From the NCBI RefSeq assembly GCF_021284765.1, contig NZ_CP089924.1:3242001-3306000 (forward strand): DNA of 64,000 nucleotides, written 5' to 3'. The notes beneath the pieces are model-generated. The model searched no databases and was not told the DNA's origin. It saw only the letters and a program-made list of their open reading frames with translations. The position numbers were made by a program, and so were the translations under genes. Of this stretch, positions 22,524 through 29,015 are shown in pieces. The DNA comes from Lysobacter sp. 5GHs7-4 (GTDB taxonomy: Bacteria; Pseudomonadota; Gammaproteobacteria; Xanthomonadales; Xanthomonadaceae). Each line of letters starts with the position of its first letter. Positions within the stretch are counted from its first letter, which is position 1.

Positions 22524-22943
22524 ATGAACGCAGTAAGCAACGAAGCGCAGCCCGCCCGATTTGTCGACACCGGCGACGGTACTGTCACCGATTCCATAAC
22601 CGGTCTGATGTGGTCCAAAGCCACGCTGTCGGCGAAGGACGTCACTCACGCCAAGGCTGAGAAGATCTGCACCGAGCTGGACTTGGCCGGCTATACCGAC
22701 TGGCGCCTGCCCACCGACCACGAGCTGCTGAGTCTCGTGGATCGCGCGCGCTACAAGCCGGCGATCGACACCGATGCTTTCCCCGACACCGCGTCCGACT
22801 GGTACTGGGCCAGCACCCCGCTGGCGTCGGATCCGTCCCTCGCCTGGATCGTCCTTTTCAGCTACGGCAGCTGCCTCTGCGGCCACCGCGGCAGCGACCT
22901 CGCGCGCGTGCGCGCGGTGCGGTCGGTGCCGGCCGGTCAGTAA
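22524..22943 (+). CDS. DGR target protein 3, DUF1566/Lcl
   Basis: 139 residues with AAGGAG 8 bp upstream. Closely related to target 1 (ARFVDTGDGTVTDSITGLMW, CTELDLAGYTDWRLPTDHEL, IDTDAFPDTASDWYWASTP). The C-terminal VR3 encodes LAWIVLFSYGSCLCGHRGSD then the constant LARVRAVRSVPAGQ. Only 33 bp separate it from target 2, and the 3' flank CAGTAACTCGGCCTTTTT is shared with target 1, which suggests the targets arose by duplication. Confidence 0.92.
   Translation: MNAVSNEAQPARFVDTGDGTVTDSITGLMWSKATLSAKDVTHAKAEKICTELDLAGYTDWRLPTDHELLSLVDRARYKPAIDTDAFPDTASDWYWASTPLASDPSLAWIVLFSYGSCLCGHRGSDLARVRAVRSVPAGQ
22824..22937 (+). repeat. DGR variable repeat VR3
   Basis: 114 bp aligned without gaps to TR 23463-23576. 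There are 17 differences, 16 at TR adenines and one T-to-C (TAC to CTC near the 5' end). The adenine-free 3' block is identical to the TR. Confidence 0.94.
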
Positions 22944-22968
22944 CTCGGCCTTTTTGACCTAGACCATC

Positions 22969-23406
22969 ATGGCCTACGACCTCCCTCCCATCGCCAAGTT
23001 GGCCGAACGCCTGCTCGTGGATATCGAGCGGGCGGTCAGGGCCTTTCCGCGCTACCACAAGTACACCGTGGGCACGCAGCTGCGCGAGCAGGCGATGGAG
23101 GTCGTGAAGCTGTGCAACCGGGCCTGGCGCGATCGCGACCAGCAGCTCAGGTGGCTGGATGGCCTGGTCTGGGCGATCGATGAGCTGAAGGTACTGCTCC
23201 AGATTGCGAAGCAGGTCCATGCGTACCAGAGCTTTCGGCAGTTCGAAGCGCTCATCCGTCTGGCCGACGACGTGGGCAAGCAGGCTGGCGGCTGGAAGCG
23301 CCAGCAGCAGAAGCACCCCAAGGGCCAGAATCCGGCGCGCAGTGCCGCACCGGAGTGCGCCCAGATACTGAGTACCTGCGCCGCCTCCACGGGGGCCAAT
23401 CCATGA
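22969..23406 (+). CDS. avd: Avd-type DGR accessory protein (four-helix bundle)
   Basis: 145 residues. Four amphipathic helices typical of Avd: IAKLAERLLVDIERAVRAFP, YTVGTQLREQAMEVVKLCNR, LRWLDGLVWAIDELKVLLQI, FRQFEALIRLADDVGKQAGG. In BPP-1, Avd is a basic pentamer that binds the RT and the TR RNA and is needed for mutagenic retrohoming. It lies between the last target and the TR, the usual place, and its stop overlaps the RT start (ATGA). The last 30 residues are a low-complexity tail. Confidence 0.9.
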   Translation: MAYDLPPIAKLAERLLVDIERAVRAFPRYHKYTVGTQLREQAMEVVKLCNRAWRDRDQQLRWLDGLVWAIDELKVLLQIAKQVHAYQSFRQFEALIRLADDVGKQAGGWKRQQQKHPKGQNPARSAAPECAQILSTCAASTGANP

Positions 23407-24791
23407 CGAAGCCTCGCTACTCCAACAAGGACTGTAGGGCCGGGTCGCAAGTGCGCAGGGATGCGTCGGATCCGTCCTACGCCTGGATCGTCAATTTCAA
23501 CAACGGCAACTGCAACTACAACCACCGCGACAACAACAACGCGCGCGTGCGCGCGGTGCGGTCGGTGCCGGCCGGTGAGTATCAGGGTGCGGGCGCAAGG
23601 GAACTGCCCCTGCGCGCCCTGTATGACGCCTGGCGCGATGCGCGCCGGGGGAAGAAGCCCAGTCGCAACCAACTCGCGTTCGATGCGCGTTGGGCGGATG
23701 GGCTGCTGCAGCTGCAGAGGGAGTTGAACGCAGGCGGCTGGCGGCCGCGGCGCAGCACCTGCTTTATCGCGACGCGGCCGAAGGCCCGCGAGATCCACGC
23801 TCCCCACTTCGCCGACCGGGTCGTGCACCACTGGCTGGTGCCGCAGCTGGAGGCCATCTGGGAGCGCAGGTTCATCCACGACAGCTACGCCAACCGCCGC
23901 GGCAAGGGCAGCCACGCCGCGGTGCGCCGCCTCCAGCAGTTCGTGCGCGAGATCCAAACCGGCCAGGGCGGTGGCTACTACCTGCAGCTCGATATCCACA
24001 ACTTCTTCAACTCGATCCACCGGGCAACGCTGTACGGGCTGCTCAAGCCTGTCATGGAGCGCGCGCAATTGCCGCTGGTAGCCCGCCGCGCTACCCATGC
24101 CCTGCTTCGCCGGCCGCCGCGCGCCGCCGGTGTCGTGCTGCGCGCGACGGACGAGGAAGCCGCCCAGGTTCCCGCCCACAAGCGGCTGGCCAATGCTCCT
24201 ACGGGCTGCGGGCTCCCCATCGGCAACCTCAGCAGCCAGTTCTTCGCCAACGTATATCTGGACGCCCTGGATCAGTTCGTAAAGCACGAGCTGAAGGCAA
24301 AGCGCTATCTGCGCTATGTCGACGACTTCGTGATCGTCCACCATGACCGGCACCAGCTGGCGGCGTGGCGTGATCAGATTGAAGCGTTCCTGGCCAAGCG
24401 CCTGCGCCTGTCCCTGAAGGCGGATCAAAAGCTGCGGCCGCTCGCCGACGGCATCGACTTCCTGGGCTACGTCGTCCGCCCCACCCACACCCTGGTGCGT
24501 CCTCGCGTTCTGGCGCACGCCAGGGAGGCGCTGGCGGCCTGGCAGCGGGCGCACGTGAGTGGCGACGCCATCCAGGCCACGCCGGCGGCCCTGCGCGCTG
24601 TGCAGAGCACTGCGGCGAGCTATGCCGGCCACTTCCGGCACGCCGACACCCACCGCATGCAGCGGCGGCTGCACCGGCAGTTCCCCTGGTTGCGGACCGC
24701 CACGCGGCCGCGCCGCTTCCACCACCGCCTGGAGGATCGGCCCGTCAGGCTGCCGATCGCTCGCGGGCCTAAGGAGCAACCCCATGCCTAA
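23403..24791 (+). CDS. DGR reverse transcriptase with TR-encoded N-terminus
   Basis: 462 residues from the ATG at 23403. Residues 20-59 are the in-frame translation of the TR (PSYAWIVNFNNGNCNYNHRD). The RT follows: LYDAWRDARRGKKPSRNQLA, YYLQLDIHNFFNSI (Asp197, motif A), GLPIGNLSSQFFANVYLDAL (270-289, the DGR/retron-type motif in place of the usual QG), RYVDDFVIVH (304-313, catalytic YVDD), FLGYVVRP. It copies TR RNA into adenine-mutagenised cDNA that replaces VRs. No ATG, GTG or TTG occurs between the TR and the RT core, so this start appears necessary. Confidence 0.93.
   Translation: MTKPRYSNKDCRAGSQVRRDASDPSYAWIVNFNNGNCNYNHRDNNNARVRAVRSVPAGEYQGAGARELPLRALYDAWRDARRGKKPSRNQLAFDARWADGLLQLQRELNAGGWRPRRSTCFIATRPKAREIHAPHFADRVVHHWLVPQLEAIWERRFIHDSYANRRGKGSHAAVRRLQQFVREIQTGQGGGYYLQLDIHNFFNSIHRATLYGLLKPVMERAQLPLVARRATHALLRRPPRAAGVVLRATDEEAAQVPAHKRLANAPTGCGLPIGNLSSQFFANVYLDALDQFVKHELKAKRYLRYVDDFVIVHHDRHQLAAWRDQIEAFLAKRLRLSLKADQKLRPLADGIDFLGYVVRPTHTLVRPRVLAHAREALAAWQRAHVSGDAIQATPAALRAVQSTAASYAGHFRHADTHRMQRRLHRQFPWLRTATRPRRFHHRLEDRPVRLPIARGPKEQPHA
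23461..23576 (+). repeat. DGR template repeat (TR)
   Basis: 116 bp matching VR1-VR3. It has 24 adenines between 23463 and 23541, 18 of them in nine Asn codons (eight AAC, one AAT), the codon pattern that cannot give stops on A-substitution. The next 36 bases to 23576 contain no adenine and act as the IMH*-like anchor. Direction of transfer is TR to VR because differences are at TR adenines. A CAGGG/CCCTG hairpin-capable stretch follows at 23583-23621. Confidence 0.95.
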
Positions 24792-25182
24792 CTCTTCCGT
24801 CGCCACCGTCGCGGGCGCCAACGTACAACTGCCGGCGCTCGAATGGAGCGCGCTGACGCTCCTGGACGGCGCCCCCGTCGACCATGCCACTGCGGTGCAG
24901 GCCTGTGCCGACCTCGGGCCGGGCTGGCGCGTGCCGACGCTGACCGAGCTGCTTAGCCTAGTCCGCTACGACCGCTCCGGCCCTGCCATCGACACGGACC
25001 TCTTCCCCGAGACCCAGAGCGGCGCCTACTGGACCAGCCAGCCGCTCGCGGCCATGAGCGATCGCGACGTGTGGATCGTGGACTTCTTCAGCGGCTCCAC
25101 CGGCAACTACCGCAAGGAAGGGAACTTCGCCTTCGTGCGCGCGGTGCGCACCGTCTCGCCGGCGGAAGGGGAATCGCAATGA
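24784..25182 (+). CDS. DUF1566/Lcl protein without a variable repeat
   Basis: 132 residues from the ATG at 24784 with AAGGAG upstream; overlaps the RT stop. The Lcl domain is clear (EWSALTLLDGAPVDHATAVQ, GWRVPTLTELLSLVRYDRSG, IDTDLFPETQSGAYWTSQPL). Its end (VWIVDFFSGSTGNYRKEGNF, AFVRAVRTV) aligns with the TR protein by sequence, but the DNA differs at many non-adenine positions and lacks the TR-like 3' block, so it is not an active VR. It may be an invariant partner or an old, decayed target. Confidence 0.85.
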   Translation: MPNSSVATVAGANVQLPALEWSALTLLDGAPVDHATAVQACADLGPGWRVPTLTELLSLVRYDRSGPAIDTDLFPETQSGAYWTSQPLAAMSDRDVWIVDFFSGSTGNYRKEGNFAFVRAVRTVSPAEGESQ

Positions 25183-25445
25183 AGCTCATCAAGTTCGAGG
25201 GCCACAACGTCGTCTTTGCCGAGAATCAGCCCGAGTACCTGCCGCTGCCGGCCCTTCGCCTCAACAGCCAAGAGGGCGAGATCATTTGCTGCTGGCACCT
25301 GACGTGGCGGGAACGGCTGCGGCTGCTGTTAACCGGACGCCTCTGGCACAGCGTCCTGACTTTCGGCCAACCGCTGCAGCCTCAACTGTTGCAGGTTGAT
25401 ACGCCGACTGACGTGATCAACGCGATCACCCAGAAGGTGAAGTGA
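25179..25445 (+). CDS. Conserved small phage protein
   Basis: 88 residues (MKLIKFEGHNVVFAENQPEY). The pattern FAENQPEYLPLPA, CCWHLTWRERLRLLLTGRLW, LTFGQPLQPQLLQV is that of a small protein seen in many phages of Gram-negative hosts. Function unknown. Starts four bases inside the previous gene. Confidence 0.75.
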   Translation: MKLIKFEGHNVVFAENQPEYLPLPALRLNSQEGEIICCWHLTWRERLRLLLTGRLWHSVLTFGQPLQPQLLQVDTPTDVINAITQKVK

Positions 25446-25903
25446 TGGGACTTCCCTACGAGAATAGCTCCAGTGGCAATAACGCGATCACCGAGATCCA
25501 GAAGATGCTGCGCGGCTTTGGCTGCACGAAGTTCGGCACCGGCGAGGACTTCGAAACAGGCGAACTGTTCGTCCAGTTCGAGCATCGCGGCAGGCAGGTT
25601 TTCCTGAAGGCCAGCGCACGCGGCTACGCGGCAGCGTGGCTCAAGGAGCATCCCTTTGGCCCCCGCACCAAGGGGTCGAAGGCCGAGCACCAGGCCAGGG
25701 CACTGAAGATCGGCGGAATCGCCGTCTACTCGATCCTGCGCGACTGGGTCAAAGGCCAGGTGACCGCAATCGAGATCGGCATGCTGTCCTTCGAAGCTGC
25801 CTTCCTGTCGCACATCATGCTGCCCAGCGGCGTGTCCGTAATCGAGCACATCGAGGCGCAGAGGCTGCTGCCATCTCCCTCCGAGGGCGCGAGCAATGCC
25901 TGA
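25445..25903 (+). CDS. Conserved phage protein of unknown function
   Basis: 152 residues (MGLPYENSSSGNNAITEIQK). GFGCTKFGTGEDFETGELFV, ASARGYAAAWLKEHPFGPRT and IAVYSILRDWVKGQVTAIEI are features of a family found widely in phages near integrase genes. No enzymatic motif. Overlaps the previous stop by one base. Confidence 0.72.
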   Translation: MGLPYENSSSGNNAITEIQKMLRGFGCTKFGTGEDFETGELFVQFEHRGRQVFLKASARGYAAAWLKEHPFGPRTKGSKAEHQARALKIGGIAVYSILRDWVKGQVTAIEIGMLSFEAAFLSHIMLPSGVSVIEHIEAQRLLPSPSEGASNA

Positions 25904-26153
25904 ATTCGATCAAACCTTGGCGGTCATTACCGCACTCGTCGCCGGCGATCGCTGGCTCTCTGCGGACGCTGCCGCCGCTCACTTGGGCATGTTCAACCCC
26001 AAGGGTGAGATCAACCGCCGCGGATTTCTTGAGCGAGTTGCGTGTCGCCCCAGCTTCCCGGTACCGCTGGTGATCGGCAACGAGAAGAAATGGAAGAAGT
26101 CAGAGGTCGACCAGTGGGCCGAGGACGAGCGAAAGATCAACCGAGCTGCTTAG
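25896..26153 (+). CDS. Excisionase-like DNA-binding protein
   Basis: 85 residues (MPEFDQTLAVITALVAGDRW). WLSADAAAAHLGMFNPKGEI then RRGFLERVACRPSFPVPLVI and KWKKSEVDQWAEDERKI is the AlpA/excisionase-like winged-helix pattern ending in a basic-acid tail. It converges on and overlaps the integrase stop (16 bp), the usual xis-int arrangement, so a recombination-directionality role is likely. Confidence 0.72.
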   Translation: MPEFDQTLAVITALVAGDRWLSADAAAAHLGMFNPKGEINRRGFLERVACRPSFPVPLVIGNEKKWKKSEVDQWAEDERKINRAA

Positions 26154-27108
26154 CCAGCTCAGACGCGGGCTCGTTGTAGTAGATCATCAGGCTCTTGATG
26201 TCACGGTGGCCGACTACGCGAGCCAGCTGCAGCACGTCGAGCTTCTTGGAGAGGCGCCAGATCGCCTCCGACCGACTGTCGTGGAAGTGGACCGCGCGGT
26301 GGTTAGTCTTGTCCCGAACCTTGCGAAATAGCGTGTCTCGCATGCTGGCATCCATGTCGAAGATCGGACCAAACCGGAGAGGCAAGGCTCGCAGGATCTC
26401 CACGGCGCGCTTCGATAGCGGCACGTCGCGCGCGTCACCGTTCTTGGTCTTTGGCAGGCTGACGTATTGCTCGTCGAGATGAACGTTCGGCGAGGTCAGG
26501 GACAGTATCTCGCCCGAGCGCATGCCGGTCTCGATGGCCAGGAGAAATGCGAGCCCCACTCGCTGGGTCGCCGTCTTCGCCCGCAGCTTGTCCCACACTC
26601 CGAATCCGATTGCCAGGTCCTCGATCTCTTCGAGGGAAAGCCTTCTCGCCCTGCCTTTCGGAGTCGTCGGCCACCGCACGTCCTTCATCGGGTTGGCTCG
26701 GATCCACCGCCAATCGCGGCGCGCCACTTCCAGGACCGCACGTAGCAGGTTCATCTCCCGCGCCACGGTGCCGGGCTTCACCTGAGCCAACCGGCGATCG
26801 CGCCAGTCGGCGAAATCATTGCCATCGAGACTGGCCAGTCGGCGATTCGCGATCGGGGTTTCGCGGAACGCCTTCAGCCTGATCGCTTCCCAGTGCGCCC
26901 CTCCGCGCTTCGGTGCCTCGTCGTGCTGGTAGCGCTTCATCGCGTCGCCGAAGGTCTTGTCGGGCAGCTTAGCTCCGCGCAGCTCTGCCTCGCGCTCGAG
27001 GCCCCACGTCGCCGCTTCTTTCCGAGTCGCGAAAATCTGCGAGTCGCGCACACCGGCCACATAGACCTGTACACGCCACTTCGAACCAGAGGGACGGATG
27101 CTCGCCAT
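26137..27108 (-). CDS. Tyrosine-family phage integrase
   Basis: 323 residues. An N-terminal SAM-like core-binding region (about 50-145) precedes the catalytic domain with Arg197 (GMRSGE), the Lys in LPKTKNGDARDVPL, HFHDSRS (His276, Arg279), VVGHRD (His301) and SLMIYYNE (Tyr310 or 311). It points toward the tRNA-Thr gene 150 bp away, which is the integration target. All five catalytic positions are present, so it is probably active. Confidence 0.95.
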   Translation of the reverse strand: MASIRPSGSKWRVQVYVAGVRDSQIFATRKEAATWGLEREAELRGAKLPDKTFGDAMKRYQHDEAPKRGGAHWEAIRLKAFRETPIANRRLASLDGNDFADWRDRRLAQVKPGTVAREMNLLRAVLEVARRDWRWIRANPMKDVRWPTTPKGRARRLSLEEIEDLAIGFGVWDKLRAKTATQRVGLAFLLAIETGMRSGEILSLTSPNVHLDEQYVSLPKTKNGDARDVPLSKRAVEILRALPLRFGPIFDMDASMRDTLFRKVRDKTNHRAVHFHDSRSEAIWRLSKKLDVLQLARVVGHRDIKSLMIYYNEPASELAKQLG

Positions 27109-27174
27109 GGCCCATGGTATGGGGAAATACTGGGGAGTTGGTACGTCCGAACCCGGGCGAACGCGGGCAGGGGC

Positions 27175-27215
27175 GGAAAAAGAAAACGCCCGAAACCGTT
27201 ACGGGGCGGGCGTTT
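27175..27215 (-). terminator. Terminator downstream of tRNA-Thr
   Basis: AAACGCCCG (27184-27192) and CGGGCGTTT (27207-27215) pair; read on the minus strand the hairpin is followed by TCTTTTT. It ends the tRNA-Thr transcript. Because it lies on the prophage side of the junction, the phage has supplied a terminator to the tRNA gene it entered. Confidence 0.75.
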
Positions 27216-27259
27216 GAGATCGAATCCGGGCAATGCCGTAGCTGCCGGATTCTGTGCAA

Positions 27260-27335
27260 TGGTGCCGGAAATAGGAATCGAACCTACGACCTACGCATTA
27301 CGAATGCGCCGCTCTACCAACTGAGCTATTCCGGC
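27260..27335 (-). tRNA. tRNA-Thr (CGT anticodon), prophage integration target
   Basis: On the minus strand, acceptor GCCGGAA (27335-27329) pairs with TTCCGGC (27270-27264), discriminator A and encoded CCA (27262-27260). D arm AGCTCAGTTGGTAGAGC, anticodon loop TTCGTAA (anticodon CGT), T arm ending TTCGATT. The integrase gene lies beyond its 3' end, so the attachment core is expected within the 3' half of this gene. Confidence 0.95.
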
Positions 27336-27409
27336 GGTGCTGCGGTCCCGGCGGGCGGGCCGCGGGGCTGCAAATTGTAGGGTTGCGGCCGAGGCGGGTC
27401 AATCCGGGC

Positions 27410-28360
27410 TCAGCTGACCAGGCGCAGGCGCAGTTCCTTGGGCAGGGCGAAGACCATGTCCTCGGGCTCGCCGTCGAGTTCGTTCACGCGCTGGGCGCCC
27501 AGCTCGCGCAGGCGCTCGATCACGCCGCGCACCAACACTTCCGGGGCGGAAGCGCCGGCGGTGATGCCGATACGCTTGCGGCCTTTGACCCACTCCGGGT
27601 CGATCTCGACCGCGCCGTCGATCAGGTAGGCCTCCACGCCCTCGCGCTCGGACAGCTCGCGCAGGCGGTTGGAGTTGGAGCTGTTGGGCGAGCCGACCAC
27701 CAGCACCAGGTCGCATTCGGCGGCCAGTTCGCGCACGGCGTCCTGGCGGTTCTGGGTGGCGTAGCAGATGTCGTCGTGGCGCGGACCCTGGATGGCCGGG
27801 AACTTGGCGCGCATGGCCTCGATCACGCTGCGGGTGTCGTCCACCGACAGCGTGGTCTGGGTGGTGTAGGCCAGGTTCTCGGGCTGGTCGACTTCCAGCG
27901 CGGCGACGTCGGCGGCGTCCTCGACCAGGTAGATGCGGCCGGACCCGGCCTCGCGCCGCCACTGGCCCATGGTGCCTTCGACTTCCGGATGGCCTTCGTG
28001 GCCGATCAGGATCACGTCGCGGCCGGCGCGGCAGTGGCGCGAGACTTCCAGGTGCACTTTGGTGACCAGCGGGCAGGTCGCGTCGAACACTTTCAGACCG
28101 CGCCGCTCGGCTTCCTCGCGCACGGCCTTGGACACGCCGTGGGCGCTGAAGATCACGGTCGCGCCGTCGGGCACTTCGTCCAGTTCCTCGACGAACACCG
28201 CGCCGCGGTGCTTGAGGTCGTCGACGACGAAGCGGTTGTGCACGACTTCGTGGCGCACGTAGATCGGCGCGCCCAGGGTCTCGATCGCGCGCTTGACGAT
28301 TTCGATGGCGCGGTCGACGCCGGCGCAGAAACCGCGGGGATTGGCGAGCAGGACGTCCAT
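27410..28360 (-). CDS. ispH: 4-hydroxy-3-methylbut-2-enyl diphosphate reductase
   Basis: 316 residues from [20 protein letters not shown]. The iron-sulfur cysteines are Cys12 in [10 protein letters not shown], one in [14 protein letters not shown] and one in [11 protein letters not shown] neighbourhood with [11 protein letters not shown]; catalytic Glu in [12 protein letters not shown]. It makes IPP and DMAPP in the last MEP-pathway step. A longer same-frame extension runs through lspA and was rejected because the N-terminus here is conserved. Last gene of the lspA-ispH pair. Confidence 0.96.
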   Translation of the reverse strand: MDVLLANPRGFCAGVDRAIEIVKRAIETLGAPIYVRHEVVHNRFVVDDLKHRGAVFVEELDEVPDGATVIFSAHGVSKAVREEAERRGLKVFDATCPLVTKVHLEVSRHCRAGRDVILIGHEGHPEVEGTMGQWRREAGSGRIYLVEDAADVAALEVDQPENLAYTTQTTLSVDDTRSVIEAMRAKFPAIQGPRHDDICYATQNRQDAVRELAAECDLVLVVGSPNSSNSNRLRELSEREGVEAYLIDGAVEIDPEWVKGRKRIGITAGASAPEVLVRGVIERLRELGAQRVNELDGEPEDMVFALPKELRLRLVS

Positions 28361-28380
28361 GGGCCGATTGTACTCCTGGC

Positions 28381-28884
28381 TCAGGCCTTGGGCTTGGCCG
28401 GGGGTGTCGCGAACAGGCCGACCAGGGCGATGCCGACGGCGCCGGCCACGATGGCCGCGTCGGCCAGGTTGAAGGCCGGCCAGTAATGGTCGCGCCAGTG
28501 CCACTGGATGAAATCCACCACGTGGCCGTGCAGCAGGCGGTCGATCACGTTGCCCACGGCACCGCCGATCACCAGCGCGTACGGCAGCGCGGTTTTCCAG
28601 TCGCCGCGCGCGGTGCGGCGCAGCCAGCTGGCCAGCAGGCCGCTGATGGCGATGGCCAGGACCACGAAGAAGTACTTCTGCCAGCCGCCGGCGTCGCTGA
28701 GGAAGCTGAAGGCGGCGCCGGTGTTGTAGGTGCGGTACCAGTTCCAGAACCCTTCGACCACCGGGATGGCGGTGTACTCGGGCAGCGAGGCCAGCACCCA
28801 GGCCTTGGTCAGCTGGTCTAGCACGATCACCAGGGCCGAAACGATCAGCCATGGCAGGGCGTTCTTGCTATGCGGTTGCGACAT
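28381..28884 (-). CDS. lspA: Lipoprotein signal peptidase
   Basis: 167 residues from [18 protein letters not shown]. Four membrane helices; conserved [21 protein letters not shown] (catalytic Asp) and [11 protein letters not shown] (second catalytic Asp). It removes signal peptides from prolipoproteins in the inner membrane. 20 bp upstream of ispH and 131 bp downstream of ileS, the common ileS-lspA-ispH order. Confidence 0.96.
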   Translation of the reverse strand: MSQPHSKNALPWLIVSALVIVLDQLTKAWVLASLPEYTAIPVVEGFWNWYRTYNTGAAFSFLSDAGGWQKYFFVVLAIAISGLLASWLRRTARGDWKTALPYALVIGGAVGNVIDRLLHGHVVDFIQWHWRDHYWPAFNLADAAIVAGAVGIALVGLFATPPAKPKA

Positions 28885-29015
28885 CGTGTTGCGCTCCTGG
28901 TTCCGGCGGGCCGGAATCCGGACGGTGGCCCGCGCGCGGCGGGCCTGAGGGGAATGCACCCCGCCCGCGCCGGTCGGGCGCAGACGGGTCGGACCTAACC
29001 AATCAAACCGGCTAC

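Noticed and set aside
18825..23576. CRISPR-like spaced repeats
   Set aside because: Only four copies of a 115-bp coding repeat spaced irregularly; they are explained fully as TR and VRs. No cas genes are present.
23403..24791. Retron or group II intron reverse transcriptase
   Set aside because: No msr/msd-like or intron RNA structure was found, no maturase or endonuclease domain is present, and TR/VR pairs with adenine-only changes plus Avd fit a DGR instead.
25050..25165. A fourth variable repeat at the end of the last DUF1566 gene
   Set aside because: Differences from the TR occur at all bases and the adenine-free anchor is not conserved.
28361..28852. N-terminal extension of IspH
   Set aside because: The frame stays open through lspA, but conserved IspH begins [14 protein letters not shown] at 28360 and lspA occupies the extension in another frame.
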